The position numbers and the translations under genes were made by a program. From positions 1 to 47,568 of the forward strand of contig DEBQ01000003.1 of the NCBI GenBank assembly GCA_002348605.1: a stretch of 47,568 nucleotides of DNA, read 5' to 3'. Shown piece after piece: positions 39,911 to 47,472 of the stretch (within the stretch, counting starts at the first letter, position 1; every line of letters begins with the position of its first letter). This stretch comes from Candidatus Saccharibacteria bacterium UBA2952. GTDB lineage: Bacteria > Patescibacteriota > Saccharimonadia > Saccharimonadales > Saccharimonadaceae. Under the pieces are notes generated by a model. It saw only the letters and a list, made by a program, of their open reading frames with translations, was not told where the DNA came from and did not search any database.

Positions 39911-41281
39911 TTACGCTTCACCAAGGTCGGGGTCGGCGATGCGGCGGAGCCTTCCTAGCGCTTCACGCTCCAGCTGACGCACCCGTTCGGCTGAAATGCC
40001 GTGAATCAGTCCGATATCGGCTAGTTTTTGCTGCCTACCGTCAATGAGTCCGAAGCGTCGCCGAATAATATCAGCGCTACGCTCATCTAGGTGATTAACG
40101 AGGTCGTTCAGGCGGTCGCGCGATTCGCTGTCGAGCAAATCCGCGTCAAGGCTTGGTGCTGCTTCGTTGTTATACAAATCACCGATCGTCGTTTCTCCAT
40201 CTTCGTCAACTGGTGCATCAAGACTGACATGCTCTCGTCCCCATGCCATGAGCTCAATTACCCGATCTACGTCCATGTTCAATTCGACAGCGATTTCGTC
40301 TGGTTCGGCTTCTCTGCCGAGTTGACGCTCGATGGTGCGGCGGACACTGCCAACTTGATTCAATTCCTCAACGACGTGGACAGGTAGCCTGACTACACGG
40401 GCTTGCTGTGCGATTCCACGCGTTATGGCTTGGCGCACCCACCATGTCGCATAGGTCGAAAACTTATAGCCTTTGGTGTAATCGAACTTTTCGACTGCTC
40501 GTATAAGACCTATGTTTCCTTCTTGAATCAAGTCGAGCATTGGCATCTGTGACCGTCCGTATTTTCGAGCGATCGAAACGACAAGACGCAGATTTGATGT
40601 AAGAAAGCGGTCGACTGCTTGCTTGCCTTGCTCGGCCAACCATTCAAGTTCTTCACGGGTAGGTTCACCTGAACCTCTACCGTTTTCAGTAAAACGGCCT
40701 TCTTTAAGTAAATGCTCTGCCATTAAACCAGCTTCAATCGTTTTACTCAGCTCTACTTCTAGTTCCGCATCGAGCAGTGGTGTGCGGGCGATTTCTTCAA
40801 GGTATAACCCCACGCTGTCCCGACCTTCGACTTCCCTACCGGCAGCAGACTTTACGGCACTACGGCCAACGCGCCGAACTGGTGCATCGGCAACATCTAG
40901 TTGCACTTCAGGTAGACTGGTAGACTCGACTTCGTTAGCAGTGTCTTCGACAGGCCATTCGTATGTCGCCTCAAACGCTTTCAATTCTGACACCCGTTCA
41001 AAAACGTCGGCACGTAATTTTTCCATATACGATTGACTGATGACTGATTCCGTCTGTTCATCGTTTGCGAATGCGGCCGCCGCCGACAAAATGCGCTGCG
41101 CAGCGCGGAGTCTAGCCACGTACGGACCGCGGGCTAATAGATATTCCGCCTCCTCTGCTGTCAGTTTAGGTGGGCGTTCTACCTGAACTTCTACCAATTC
41201 GAGGTGCGGACGGTCATCATGAGGCATTAGGTCATCGGTCGGTTCATGGTCCACAAGAGGAATCGGCGCCATTTCAGCCAT
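39911..41281 (-). CDS. Second RpoD-like sigma-70 factor
   Basis: A 456-residue sigma-70 family protein. The first ~150 residues are a unique acidic region. Region 1.2 (DSVGLYLEEIARTPLL), region 2 (LRLVVSIARKYGRSQM, LDLIQEGNIGLIRAVEKFDY, KGYKFSTYATWWVRQAITRG), region 3 and region 4 with the HTH (GISAERVRQLEREALGRLRR) are complete. Compared with the primary factor at 42458, region 2.4 is nearly the same, so -10 preference should be similar. It is likely a group 2 alternative factor. Own promoter; RpoD-type identity is secure. Confidence 0.93.
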   Translation of the reverse strand: MAEMAPIPLVDHEPTDDLMPHDDRPHLELVEVQVERPPKLTAEEAEYLLARGPYVARLRAAQRILSAAAAFANDEQTESVISQSYMEKLRADVFERVSELKAFEATYEWPVEDTANEVESTSLPEVQLDVADAPVRRVGRSAVKSAAGREVEGRDSVGLYLEEIARTPLLDAELEVELSKTIEAGLMAEHLLKEGRFTENGRGSGEPTREELEWLAEQGKQAVDRFLTSNLRLVVSIARKYGRSQMPMLDLIQEGNIGLIRAVEKFDYTKGYKFSTYATWWVRQAITRGIAQQARVVRLPVHVVEELNQVGSVRRTIERQLGREAEPDEIAVELNMDVDRVIELMAWGREHVSLDAPVDEDGETTIGDLYNNEAAPSLDADLLDSESRDRLNDLVNHLDERSADIIRRRFGLIDGRQQKLADIGLIHGISAERVRQLEREALGRLRRIADPDLGEA

Positions 41282-41305
41282 GTTTGTTCTCCCTTATTTT
41301 TGATG

Positions 41306-41334
41306 ATTGTAAACCTAAACCTCACCAGGCACAA
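41306..41334 (-). promoter_or_regulatory. Promoter of the second sigma factor
   Basis: -35 TTGTGC, 17-nt spacer, -10 TACAAT, then a 25-nt leader with GGGAG. Confidence 0.7.
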
Positions 41335-41763
41335 TTAAAATCCGTGTTTTTGCCGTATTGCTTTGTAGGTACTCATAAAATCCGAATAGGTCATTCCAAG
41401 CGCCGTGGCTGCGATGACCTGGTTGCGTGATTCCATAAGAGTGGCAAGTAACCTGCGTTCGTCGTCATTCAGGTCTTCATGCTCAAGCAATATTGCCTTG
41501 ATAGCCGTATTAGTAAGGCGCTTGGCATACATTTCACCGGTTTTGGTTCGCCTCTCGACAGCTTGCCTTGGTGGAAATAGCACAGTAAGTCGCTGCTCCA
41601 GCTCCTCAATGCTGATGCCTAGCTCTCTGGCCGCTCGGACTTTCGAAGATTGTTCATGCATGGTAAACAAAAGTTCCATGTCATCATCTGAAAGCACATC
41701 GCGTTTTGTCTCAATCAGCTGAACATATCTGTCTTTTTGGGTATGTCTATTGTTTCGTTCCAT
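41335..41763 (-). CDS. Tandem helix-turn-helix-like protein of unknown function
   Basis: A 142-residue protein (ATG at 41763). It contains two copies of a ~47-residue unit: one ends VRAARELGISIEELEQRL, the other VIAATALGMTYSDFMSTY. Each looks like an acidic helix plus a helix-turn-helix. It is a likely small DNA-binding or anti/co-sigma protein, just upstream of the second sigma gene; that link is inference. The start has no Shine-Dalgarno. No family recognised. Confidence 0.65.
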   Translation of the reverse strand: MERNNRHTQKDRYVQLIETKRDVLSDDDMELLFTMHEQSSKVRAARELGISIEELEQRLTVLFPPRQAVERRTKTGEMYAKRLTNTAIKAILLEHEDLNDDERRLLATLMESRNQVIAATALGMTYSDFMSTYKAIRQKHGF

Positions 41764-41827
41764 TGAATAAATTGTGGCAGAATTAGGCAGCTCTGCAAGC
41801 ATAAGCAAACCCAGCAAAACAGTTTGT

Positions 41828-41833
41828 TATACT
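41828..41833 (+). promoter_or_regulatory. -10 box of the P-loop kinase gene, leaderless type
   Basis: TATACT ends eight nt before the ATG at 41842. AGCATAAGCA lies at 41798-41807 in the -35 area. Confidence 0.55.
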
Positions 41834-41841
41834 GGTTCCTA

Positions 41842-42417
41842 ATGAGTTCACACGAAAATGTAAAAGTAGTCGCGTTCGTCGGCCTGGCCGGTAGCGGCAA
41901 AAGCGTCGCGGTCGAACACCTGACGGGTAAAGGCATTCCAAAGGCTTACTTTGGCGGCGTGATTTATAAAGCCATGAACGAGGCTGGTATTGAAATTACC
42001 TGGGAAAGCCAAAAGAACTTCCGCGAAGAAATCCGCAAAAAAGAAGGCAACGATTTTGTCGTCAAGCGAATCATTAAAGAAGTCCGCGACCTTATCGCGG
42101 CTGGCCAGCACCGAATAGTGCTAGATGGGCTATACACCTGGAGCGAATACAAGATTTTGAAGCATGAGTTCCCTGGTGAAATGACCGTCATTGCCGTCGT
42201 GACCCCAAAGCACCTTCGCTACCAGCGCATGGCCACGCGCGCCGAACGACCAATGACCGCCAAAGAAATCGACGAGCGTGACTGGGCTGAGATTGAGAAC
42301 CTGGAAAAAGGCGGTCCAATCGCCATTGCTGACTACTTCGTGCATAACGACAAAGACCTCGACTGGCTGCACCAGCAGCTCGACGAGGCCCTTCGACACG
42401 CAAAATTCTTAGATTAA
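41842..42417 (+). CDS. P-loop kinase-like protein
   Basis: A 191-residue protein. Walker A GLAGSGKS follows a first strand VKVVAFV near the N-terminus, and the later VLDGLYTWSEYKIL and RYQRMATRAERPMT segments resemble dephospho-CoA/adenylate-kinase-like P-loop kinases. I choose the ATG at 41842; a TTG at 41824 lies in the promoter. Small-molecule kinase activity is expected, substrate unknown. It is rightward between leftward neighbours, and ends in a shared terminator. Confidence 0.85.
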   Translation: MSSHENVKVVAFVGLAGSGKSVAVEHLTGKGIPKAYFGGVIYKAMNEAGIEITWESQKNFREEIRKKEGNDFVVKRIIKEVRDLIAAGQHRIVLDGLYTWSEYKILKHEFPGEMTVIAVVTPKHLRYQRMATRAERPMTAKEIDERDWAEIENLEKGGPIAIADYFVHNDKDLDWLHQQLDEALRHAKFLD

Positions 42418-42444
42418 AAAGAGCGCCATTATGGCGCTCTTTTT
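42416..42444. terminator. Bidirectional terminator of kinase and rpoD
   Basis: AAAAAGAGCGCCA/TGGCGCTCTTTTT with a 3-nt loop, T-runs on both strands, between convergent genes. Confidence 0.95.
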
Positions 42445-42457
42445 TATTTACTAAGCT

Positions 42458-43453
42458 CTACTTCAGGTATTCGTGTAGCTTCTTTGCATCTTTGTGCTTA
42501 CGAAGCTTGGCGAGCGCTTTAGCTTCGATCTGACGAATACGTTCGCGGGTGACGGCAAATTCTTGCCCGACTTCTTCCAGGGTATGGCTTTTGCCGTTAT
42601 CAAGACCAAACCGCATACGGACGATTTTTTGTTCACGGTCGCTAAGCGTCGACAGTACAGACTGCACCTGCTCTTTCAGCAGCTGCGTTGTGGCTGATTC
42701 TTCGGGCGTGGCGGATTCTTCGTCTTCAATAAAGTCCTGCAACACACTGTCTTCGTCTTCGCCGTCGCGGCCAACACCGGCATCGAGTGACTGAATGTCC
42801 TGCTTGATCTTAATAACGTATTCAACCTTTTCCGGTTCCATTTCAAGCTCTTTGGCAAGTTCTTCGATGGTCGGTTCGCGGTTCAGTTCCTGCGTCATGC
42901 GGCGCTGCGTACGAAGCAGCTTGTTAATGGTTTCGACCATGTGCACCGGAATACGAATAACACGTGCCTGGTCGGCAATAGCACGAGTGATTGCCTGGCG
43001 AATCCACCAGGTCGCGTAGGTACTGAACTTAAATCCCTTGTCGGGGTCAAACTTTTCAACGGCACGGAGCAAGCCGGTATTCCCTTCCTGGATTAGGTCC
43101 AAAAAGTCGAGTCCACGACCCGAATAGCGCTTGGCGATACTCACCACTAGACGCATGTTTGCTTCGGCCATTTTGTCCTTAGCCCGCTTGTCACCAGCCA
43201 CGACTTTTTTAGCCAGTGCTAGCTCTTCTTCGGCGTTAAGCAGTGGAATCTTACCGATTTCACGCAGGTACAAGCGAACGGAGTCGTCTGACACGTCGTC
43301 AAAGTATTGGTTCGAGTTCAGCGTATCTTCGTCGTCCTCGACTTCGTCTTCGAGTTCGGCTACGTCTGGCTCGTCAACCCCCTGCAGGGGGTCAAGAGTC
43401 TCTTCCTCTTCGGCTAGTGCTGCTTTAGTTAAATCGTCGTCGTTATCGCCCAT
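42458..43453 (-). CDS. rpoD: Primary sigma factor RpoD
   Basis: Housekeeping sigma-70 of 331 residues. A short acidic N-terminus replaces region 1.1. Regions 1.2 (DSVRLYLREIGKIPLL), 2.1-2.4 (MRLVVSIAKRYSGRGL, DLIQEGNTGLLRAVEKFD, KFSTYATWWIRQAITRAIAD), 3 and 4.2 (EFAVTRERIRQIEAKALAK) are present. It shares one base with the dnaG stop, forming the classical dnaG-rpoD unit. The many TTGACA/TATAAT-like promoters in this window fit its specificity. Confidence 0.97.
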   Translation of the reverse strand: MGDNDDDLTKAALAEEEETLDPLQGVDEPDVAELEDEVEDDEDTLNSNQYFDDVSDDSVRLYLREIGKIPLLNAEEELALAKKVVAGDKRAKDKMAEANMRLVVSIAKRYSGRGLDFLDLIQEGNTGLLRAVEKFDPDKGFKFSTYATWWIRQAITRAIADQARVIRIPVHMVETINKLLRTQRRMTQELNREPTIEELAKELEMEPEKVEYVIKIKQDIQSLDAGVGRDGEDEDSVLQDFIEDEESATPEESATTQLLKEQVQSVLSTLSDREQKIVRMRFGLDNGKSHTLEEVGQEFAVTRERIRQIEAKALAKLRKHKDAKKLHEYLK

Positions 43454-45201
43454 TAGGCAGTCTCCTTGATTAGTGCGTGGAGTTCTGAGCGTAAGCGTTC
43501 GGCAACTTTGTCGTCACCATTAGCTTCCGCATCACGCAGCTCATTGATTAGTCGTTGCTTGGTTTGTTTCTTGTGTTCGACTTCAGTCTGGCGGAGCAGT
43601 TTGGCTACTTCGAGCGAACTGTCTTGTTCACTCCAGCCATCGTATCTGGTCTCGGCCTTCAATTGGACTATTTTAACATAGGTTTCAAGAGGCAGCAACG
43701 CGGCCGGAACATCGGTGAGCGGTTTGTCGTGACGTTTCAGCCATTCGGCTAACTTTTGCCGCTCTTCGCCTACGAACATATCGGTATCGAACCCGCCGAG
43801 ATGATGACGAGTGCCAGGGTATGCAACAAGTACGGCTAGTAGGTTGTCTTGGTACGCGGCTTCAGGCTGCTGGGTTACCTGTGCACTGCTTTCATTCGTA
43901 CGTTTAATCGGTTTCAAAGGCGCAGCCTCACTGTTGTCACCGGCTAGCTTTGCCTTCACCGCATCGAGGGACGTGTCAGTCATACGGGCAATTTGGTTCA
44001 GGTAATGTTCTTGTTCGACCGAATCGGCCAGCTTAGAAACGACTGCCAAGCCTTCGGTCGTGAAACGGCGCTTGCCTGCAGCAGATGTCATGTCAACACG
44101 TTCAGAATATTGCTTCAGCACCCAGTCAACGACCGGCTCGGCAGCTTCAGTCACTTTCTTCCAGGCGGCATTGCCATCGCGCTGAATCAGTTCGTCCGGG
44201 TCTTTAACTCCTTCTGGCAGACCAACGATAGAGAGTTCGACTCCCGCAGCTCCAGCAATCGGAATCGCTCGTTCGGTGGCGGCTAGCCCAGCTTTGTCGG
44301 CATCGAACGCCAGCCGCACGTCGTGCGACAGCCGCGCCAGCGCTTTGAGATGCCACTCCGTCAGCGCCGTCCCGGCACTTGCCACCACGTTTTTCACTCC
44401 TGCCTGGTGCGAACTAACGACGTCTAAGTTCCCTTCCACAATGACCGAATATTCCAGCTTACGGATCGCTTCTTTAGCCTGGCTTAACCCGAACACATGG
44501 CGCGACTTGTCATACACCAACGTCTGCGGCGTATTCAGGTATTTCGGTGCCTTCGGGTCGTCTTTAAGTATCCGGCCGGTAAACCCAATTACTTGTCCAC
44601 TAGCGTCCATCAACGGGACGGTCATGCGGCCACGGAAGATGTCACCGCCGAACCTGTTTGTCAGACCAGCTTCTGCCAGCTCTTTCTTGGAAAAGCCTTT
44701 TTTCATCAGGAACCGCACCGCGGCTTCGCCATCATCCGGTGCGTAGCCAATGCGGAATTCTTGGACAATTTCTTTGCTCAGGCCGCGCTTTTTAAATACA
44801 TATTCCAGGGCATGTTGGTTCTTTAGCAAGCTCTGTTGGTAATAGCGGCAAGCTAGCTCGGTGGCTTCGATCAAGCGTTTCTTCTTTTTGGCGATTTCAC
44901 CCGACTGCTTGGAGTCGTACAGGCTCAGGTCGACGCCCGCCTTACGAGCCAGCTGCTCCAAGGCTGCACGAAAATCAAGTCCTTCGACTTCCATAATAAA
45001 GCTGAACACATCCCCGCCCTTGCCACTGCTGAAGTCATGCCAAATGTGCTTTTCCGGGCTGACCGTGAAGCTCGGTGTTTTTTCAGATGTGAACGGACTC
45101 AACCCCTTGAAGTTACGGCCGGCACGTTTGAGCTGGACGTACTCGCCTATCACGTCTTCGATATTCAGCCGTGCCCGTACCTCTTCTTTGGCGTCCTGCA
45201 T
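43453..45201 (-). CDS. dnaG: DNA primase DnaG with a ligand-less zinc domain
   Basis: Makes RNA primers for replication. The N-terminal CHC2-type fold is present (FKGLSPFTSEKTPSFTVSPE), but the four zinc ligands are replaced by Ser35, Thr38, Asp56 and Ser59. The TOPRIM catalytic core is intact (VIVEGNLDVVSSHQAG, FDADKAG). A C-terminal helicase-binding-type region ends the 582 residues. TACAAT with an upstream TGA ends six nt before the ATG, fitting a leaderless mRNA. rpoD follows with one shared base. Confidence 0.96.
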   Translation of the reverse strand: MQDAKEEVRARLNIEDVIGEYVQLKRAGRNFKGLSPFTSEKTPSFTVSPEKHIWHDFSSGKGGDVFSFIMEVEGLDFRAALEQLARKAGVDLSLYDSKQSGEIAKKKKRLIEATELACRYYQQSLLKNQHALEYVFKKRGLSKEIVQEFRIGYAPDDGEAAVRFLMKKGFSKKELAEAGLTNRFGGDIFRGRMTVPLMDASGQVIGFTGRILKDDPKAPKYLNTPQTLVYDKSRHVFGLSQAKEAIRKLEYSVIVEGNLDVVSSHQAGVKNVVASAGTALTEWHLKALARLSHDVRLAFDADKAGLAATERAIPIAGAAGVELSIVGLPEGVKDPDELIQRDGNAAWKKVTEAAEPVVDWVLKQYSERVDMTSAAGKRRFTTEGLAVVSKLADSVEQEHYLNQIARMTDTSLDAVKAKLAGDNSEAAPLKPIKRTNESSAQVTQQPEAAYQDNLLAVLVAYPGTRHHLGGFDTDMFVGEERQKLAEWLKRHDKPLTDVPAALLPLETYVKIVQLKAETRYDGWSEQDSSLEVAKLLRQTEVEHKKQTKQRLINELRDAEANGDDKVAERLRSELHALIKETA

Positions 45202-45207
45202 GGCTTT

Positions 45208-45213
45208 ATTGTA
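45208..45213 (-). promoter_or_regulatory. Extended -10 of dnaG-rpoD, leaderless type
   Basis: TACAAT preceded by TGA, six nt from the ATG. Confidence 0.6.
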
Positions 45214-45241
45214 TCACCCTTACCTCTGTTACCGCTTATGG

Positions 45242-45247
45242 TACACT
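45242..45247 (+). promoter_or_regulatory. -10 box of the 45257 gene, leaderless type
   Basis: TACACT ends nine nt before the ATG; it overlaps the divergent dnaG control region. Confidence 0.5.
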
Positions 45248-45256
45248 AAATGTAGT

Positions 45257-45862
45257 ATGCAACCAGACAACTCTCAGTTCTCATCTGACTACCTAAACCA
45301 AATTGCCACGCCGGCGCCGGTAAAAACCATGAACCCAATGGTGTTATGGGGGTTGATCGGTGGACTGCTTGTATTGGTCATTCTTGTCGTCGTATTTGTA
45401 TCTTCTGCAGCCGGCGGCGGCTCTATGTCGTCGCTTGCTGGTGTCGCTGCGAAAATCAACAACCTAAAGACAGTTTCAGAAGCCGCCCAAAAGAACATCC
45501 AAAGCGGCGAGCTTCGTTCCTTAAACGGCAACCTTACCCTTGTACTCACTAACGCTGACCGCGATTTAGCCGAGCCTCTAAAGGCCAAGAAAATAAAACT
45601 GACCGACAAGAAAAATAATGTGATCGCAAAAGTAACGAGTGATTTTGAAGCACTAGGCACTCGCCTTGAAGACGCACGCCTGAACGCCGTGTACGACCGA
45701 ACCTACGCCCGTGAAATGACATATGCCTTAAAGACACTCCATAACGACATGGGCCAGTTGTATAAGTCATCTAGTAGCAGCGAGCTAAAAAACATTCTTA
45801 ATACCACCGACACCAACCTCGAGCCGCTCGTCGACAGTTTTTCACGCTTTAACGCGTCGTAG
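45257..45862 (+). CDS. Membrane-anchored coiled-coil protein
   Basis: A 201-residue protein starting MQPDNSQFSSDYLNQ. One membrane helix (about residues 29-52, VLWGLIGGLLVLVILVVVFV) is followed by a Gly/Ser linker and a helical external domain of about 130 residues with Lys/Asp/Leu-rich heptads. Its layout matches the 13445-14218 protein. The longer open frame upstream is antisense to dnaG and rejected. No family recognised. It converges on the YjbR gene with no gap. Confidence 0.75.
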   Translation: MQPDNSQFSSDYLNQIATPAPVKTMNPMVLWGLIGGLLVLVILVVVFVSSAAGGGSMSSLAGVAAKINNLKTVSEAAQKNIQSGELRSLNGNLTLVLTNADRDLAEPLKAKKIKLTDKKNNVIAKVTSDFEALGTRLEDARLNAVYDRTYAREMTYALKTLHNDMGQLYKSSSSSELKNILNTTDTNLEPLVDSFSRFNAS

Positions 45863-46204
45863 TTAGGCGCTACCGCTTACAAGGTTGTAGCTTAACCGGG
45901 CGAGGTCTTTAATTTCGTCGTCGGTCAGTTGGCCAGTGCAGATTATCGTGTTCCAGTGCTTTTTGTTCAGGTGGTAACCCGGAACCACACTCTCGTATTT
46001 TTCCCGCAGGTTCTCTGCAAGCAGCGGATCACACTTCAGGCTGACACGAAGCGGCTTTGAGCCATCCGCAATAATCGCGAACAATTTGCCCTGCCCCGTC
46101 TCTTTGTGGCCAACCTTATATACACTCGTTCCTTCTCCAAATGGAAAATCCAACCAAGCGTTCGGGAATTCAAGTAAATAATCTTCAAGCTCTTTGTGGG
46201 TCAT
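45863..46204 (-). CDS. YjbR/CyaY-like fold protein (MmcQ family)
   Basis: A 113-residue protein with the YjbR signature: an opening helix with a FPNAWLDFPFGEGTSVYKV strand, then KPLRVSLKCDPLLAENL and VVPGYHLNKKHWNTI. The fold resembles frataxin and binds DNA in some members; function in vivo is poorly known. It overlaps the oligoribonuclease gene by four bases. Confidence 0.9.
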   Translation of the reverse strand: MTHKELEDYLLEFPNAWLDFPFGEGTSVYKVGHKETGQGKLFAIIADGSKPLRVSLKCDPLLAENLREKYESVVPGYHLNKKHWNTIICTGQLTDDEIKDLARLSYNLVSGSA

Positions 46205-46737
46205 GCGTTGACTTTACTAAGATAGTATTTAAGTTCCTCAATGCTGCCACGAATATCTTCGAGTGCACGGTGGGCTTCGGGCTTTGCGTATTTAGCCTTG
46301 TACTTACCGGCAAACACGACTTTCCAGGCGCTGACGTCAAGCATGCGGTAATGCAGCCGTGCATCGAGCCGCGGCCATTCGTTCTCAATGAACTTACGGT
46401 CTTGGTGGATTGAATTACCCGCCAGCAGTACCCTTTCATCTTTTGCGAAATGCTTATCAATAAACTCAAGTAGTTCATTTTCAACCGAACGACCATGCTT
46501 GCCATCAAGGTTCTGAGCGACCAATGCGTCGCGCACATGGGGAAACTTTTCCCAAAACTCGCCAACCATGCGCTGCTTCATCAAGCTAGGACCGACTTTT
46601 TTGACGGCTGAGTACGTTGCGATCTCGTTGAATTCCCAGTCGGTTGCGATGACGGCAACCTCAAGAATCCGGTCTTCCTTAGGGTCCAGACCAGTCATTT
46701 CAAGGTCCATCCACAATAAGTTTGCGTGTTTTGTCAT
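46201..46737 (-). CDS. orn: Oligoribonuclease
   Basis: DEDD-family 3'-5' exoribonuclease that degrades di- to pentaribonucleotides left by RNase J and PNPase. LLWMDLEMTGLDPKEDRILE holds the first D-E pair; GNSIHQDRKFIENEWP and the HRALEDIRGSIEELKYY segments hold the rest. I start at the ATG at 46737 (178 residues, normal length); a longer frame runs into the third island. TATACT ends eight nt before this ATG. Confidence 0.95.
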   Translation of the reverse strand: MTKHANLLWMDLEMTGLDPKEDRILEVAVIATDWEFNEIATYSAVKKVGPSLMKQRMVGEFWEKFPHVRDALVAQNLDGKHGRSVENELLEFIDKHFAKDERVLLAGNSIHQDRKFIENEWPRLDARLHYRMLDVSAWKVVFAGKYKAKYAKPEAHRALEDIRGSIEELKYYLSKVNA

Positions 46738-46745
46738 TATCTTAA

Positions 46746-46751
46746 AGTATA
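46746..46751 (-). promoter_or_regulatory. orn -10 box, leaderless type
   Basis: TATACT, eight nt from the ATG. Confidence 0.55.
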
Positions 46752-46763
46752 ACAAATCAAACA

Positions 46764-46786
46764 CCGCCCATTTTACGTCAGGGCGG
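46764..46786 (-). terminator. Hairpin after the third orphan gene
   Basis: CCGCCC/GGGCGG stem with an 11-nt loop, followed on the minus strand by TGTTTGATTTGTT. It lies between the island gene and orn. Confidence 0.7.
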
Positions 46787-46807
46787 CAAGACGCTAGTAG
46801 GGGCGGT

Positions 46808-47362
46808 TCAGTCGGTGGTGAACCACGACGGTGCGCGGCGACCGGTCGCACTTCCCGGCACGGTGTTGGTGTCGGTCAGAACGTAGGCGTGCTCTCGCCA
46901 GAACTCGATCGATTGCTCCACGCCACCTGGAGCGAACTCGGCCGATCCCATCCACGGAAGCGGCGGCGTGTACTCACCAGGGTAGGCCCGGACGAGCTTC
47001 GGCCGACCAACCGTGCCGACCAGCTCGACCGTCAGCTTCGACGTCAGAACTGGTCGCACCAGCTTCACGAACGGCGACAGCTGTACGTGACGGGCGTGGT
47101 GCCCGATGTGCTTGAACCAGAACGGCATCCTGCCTTCGAGTGGCACGACTGCCAGCGGGAATCGCTTCCCTGCTAGGTGAACGGTGTGAGTGACGCCCTC
47201 ACTCCCTGCCCAGGGCCTGACGCTTGCGAGCGCCTGCTTGACCAAGCCCTCGCGGGTTTGGCGAGGCCGATACGGCGATGGGATGTCCGCCGTCGGCGAG
47301 ATGGTGACCTGCTCTCCGCAGACCATCCAGCCCTTCCAGGTTGTGTCCAAGGTACTTCCCAT
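46808..47362 (-). CDS. Orphan protein of unknown function, G+C-rich
   Basis: About 184 residues from the ATG at 47362 (MGSTLDTTWKGWMVCG), which has AAGGA seven nt upstream. An upstream in-frame ATG at 47410 is possible but lies in the leader. It has no signal peptide or membrane helix, and is rich in Pro, Gly, Val and Trp. No family was recognised. G+C-rich codons set it apart from orn, and it has its own promoter (-10 TATAGT) and terminator. It looks acquired, like the genes at 1185-3856 and 9456-9848. Confidence 0.65.
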   Translation of the reverse strand: MGSTLDTTWKGWMVCGEQVTISPTADIPSPYRPRQTREGLVKQALASVRPWAGSEGVTHTVHLAGKRFPLAVVPLEGRMPFWFKHIGHHARHVQLSPFVKLVRPVLTSKLTVELVGTVGRPKLVRAYPGEYTPPLPWMGSAEFAPGGVEQSIEFWREHAYVLTDTNTVPGSATGRRAPSWFTTD

Positions 47363-47413
47363 GAAAATTCCTTCCATGAAACGCTGTCTGTTTCGTCGTT
47401 TCCGACTCATCAG

Positions 47414-47431
47414 CGCAGACACACATCTGCG
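47414..47431 (-). promoter_or_regulatory. Leader hairpin of the third orphan gene
   Basis: CGCAGA/TCTGCG with a TGTGTG loop, about 10-25 nt after the predicted transcript start. Function unknown. Confidence 0.45.
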
Positions 47432-47443
47432 AACAGGTCTAAC

Positions 47444-47472
47444 ACTATACAACGTAAACAAATTCTGAGCAA
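47444..47472 (-). promoter_or_regulatory. Promoter of the third orphan gene
   Basis: -35 TTGCTC, 17-nt spacer, -10 TATAGT. The remaining ~96 bases to the window end hold no recognisable gene. Confidence 0.65.

Noticed and set aside
44861..45256. 5' extension of the 45257-45862 frame
   Set aside because: It is antisense to dnaG; the true ATG at 45257 sits just after a -10 box and begins the membrane protein.
46201..46565. 126-codon minus-strand frame overlapping orn
   Set aside because: Out-of-frame shadow of orn with no domain or start signal.
46738..46851. 5' extension of the oligoribonuclease frame
   Set aside because: The extension runs through the terminator of the neighbouring gene; the conserved Orn start is at 46737.
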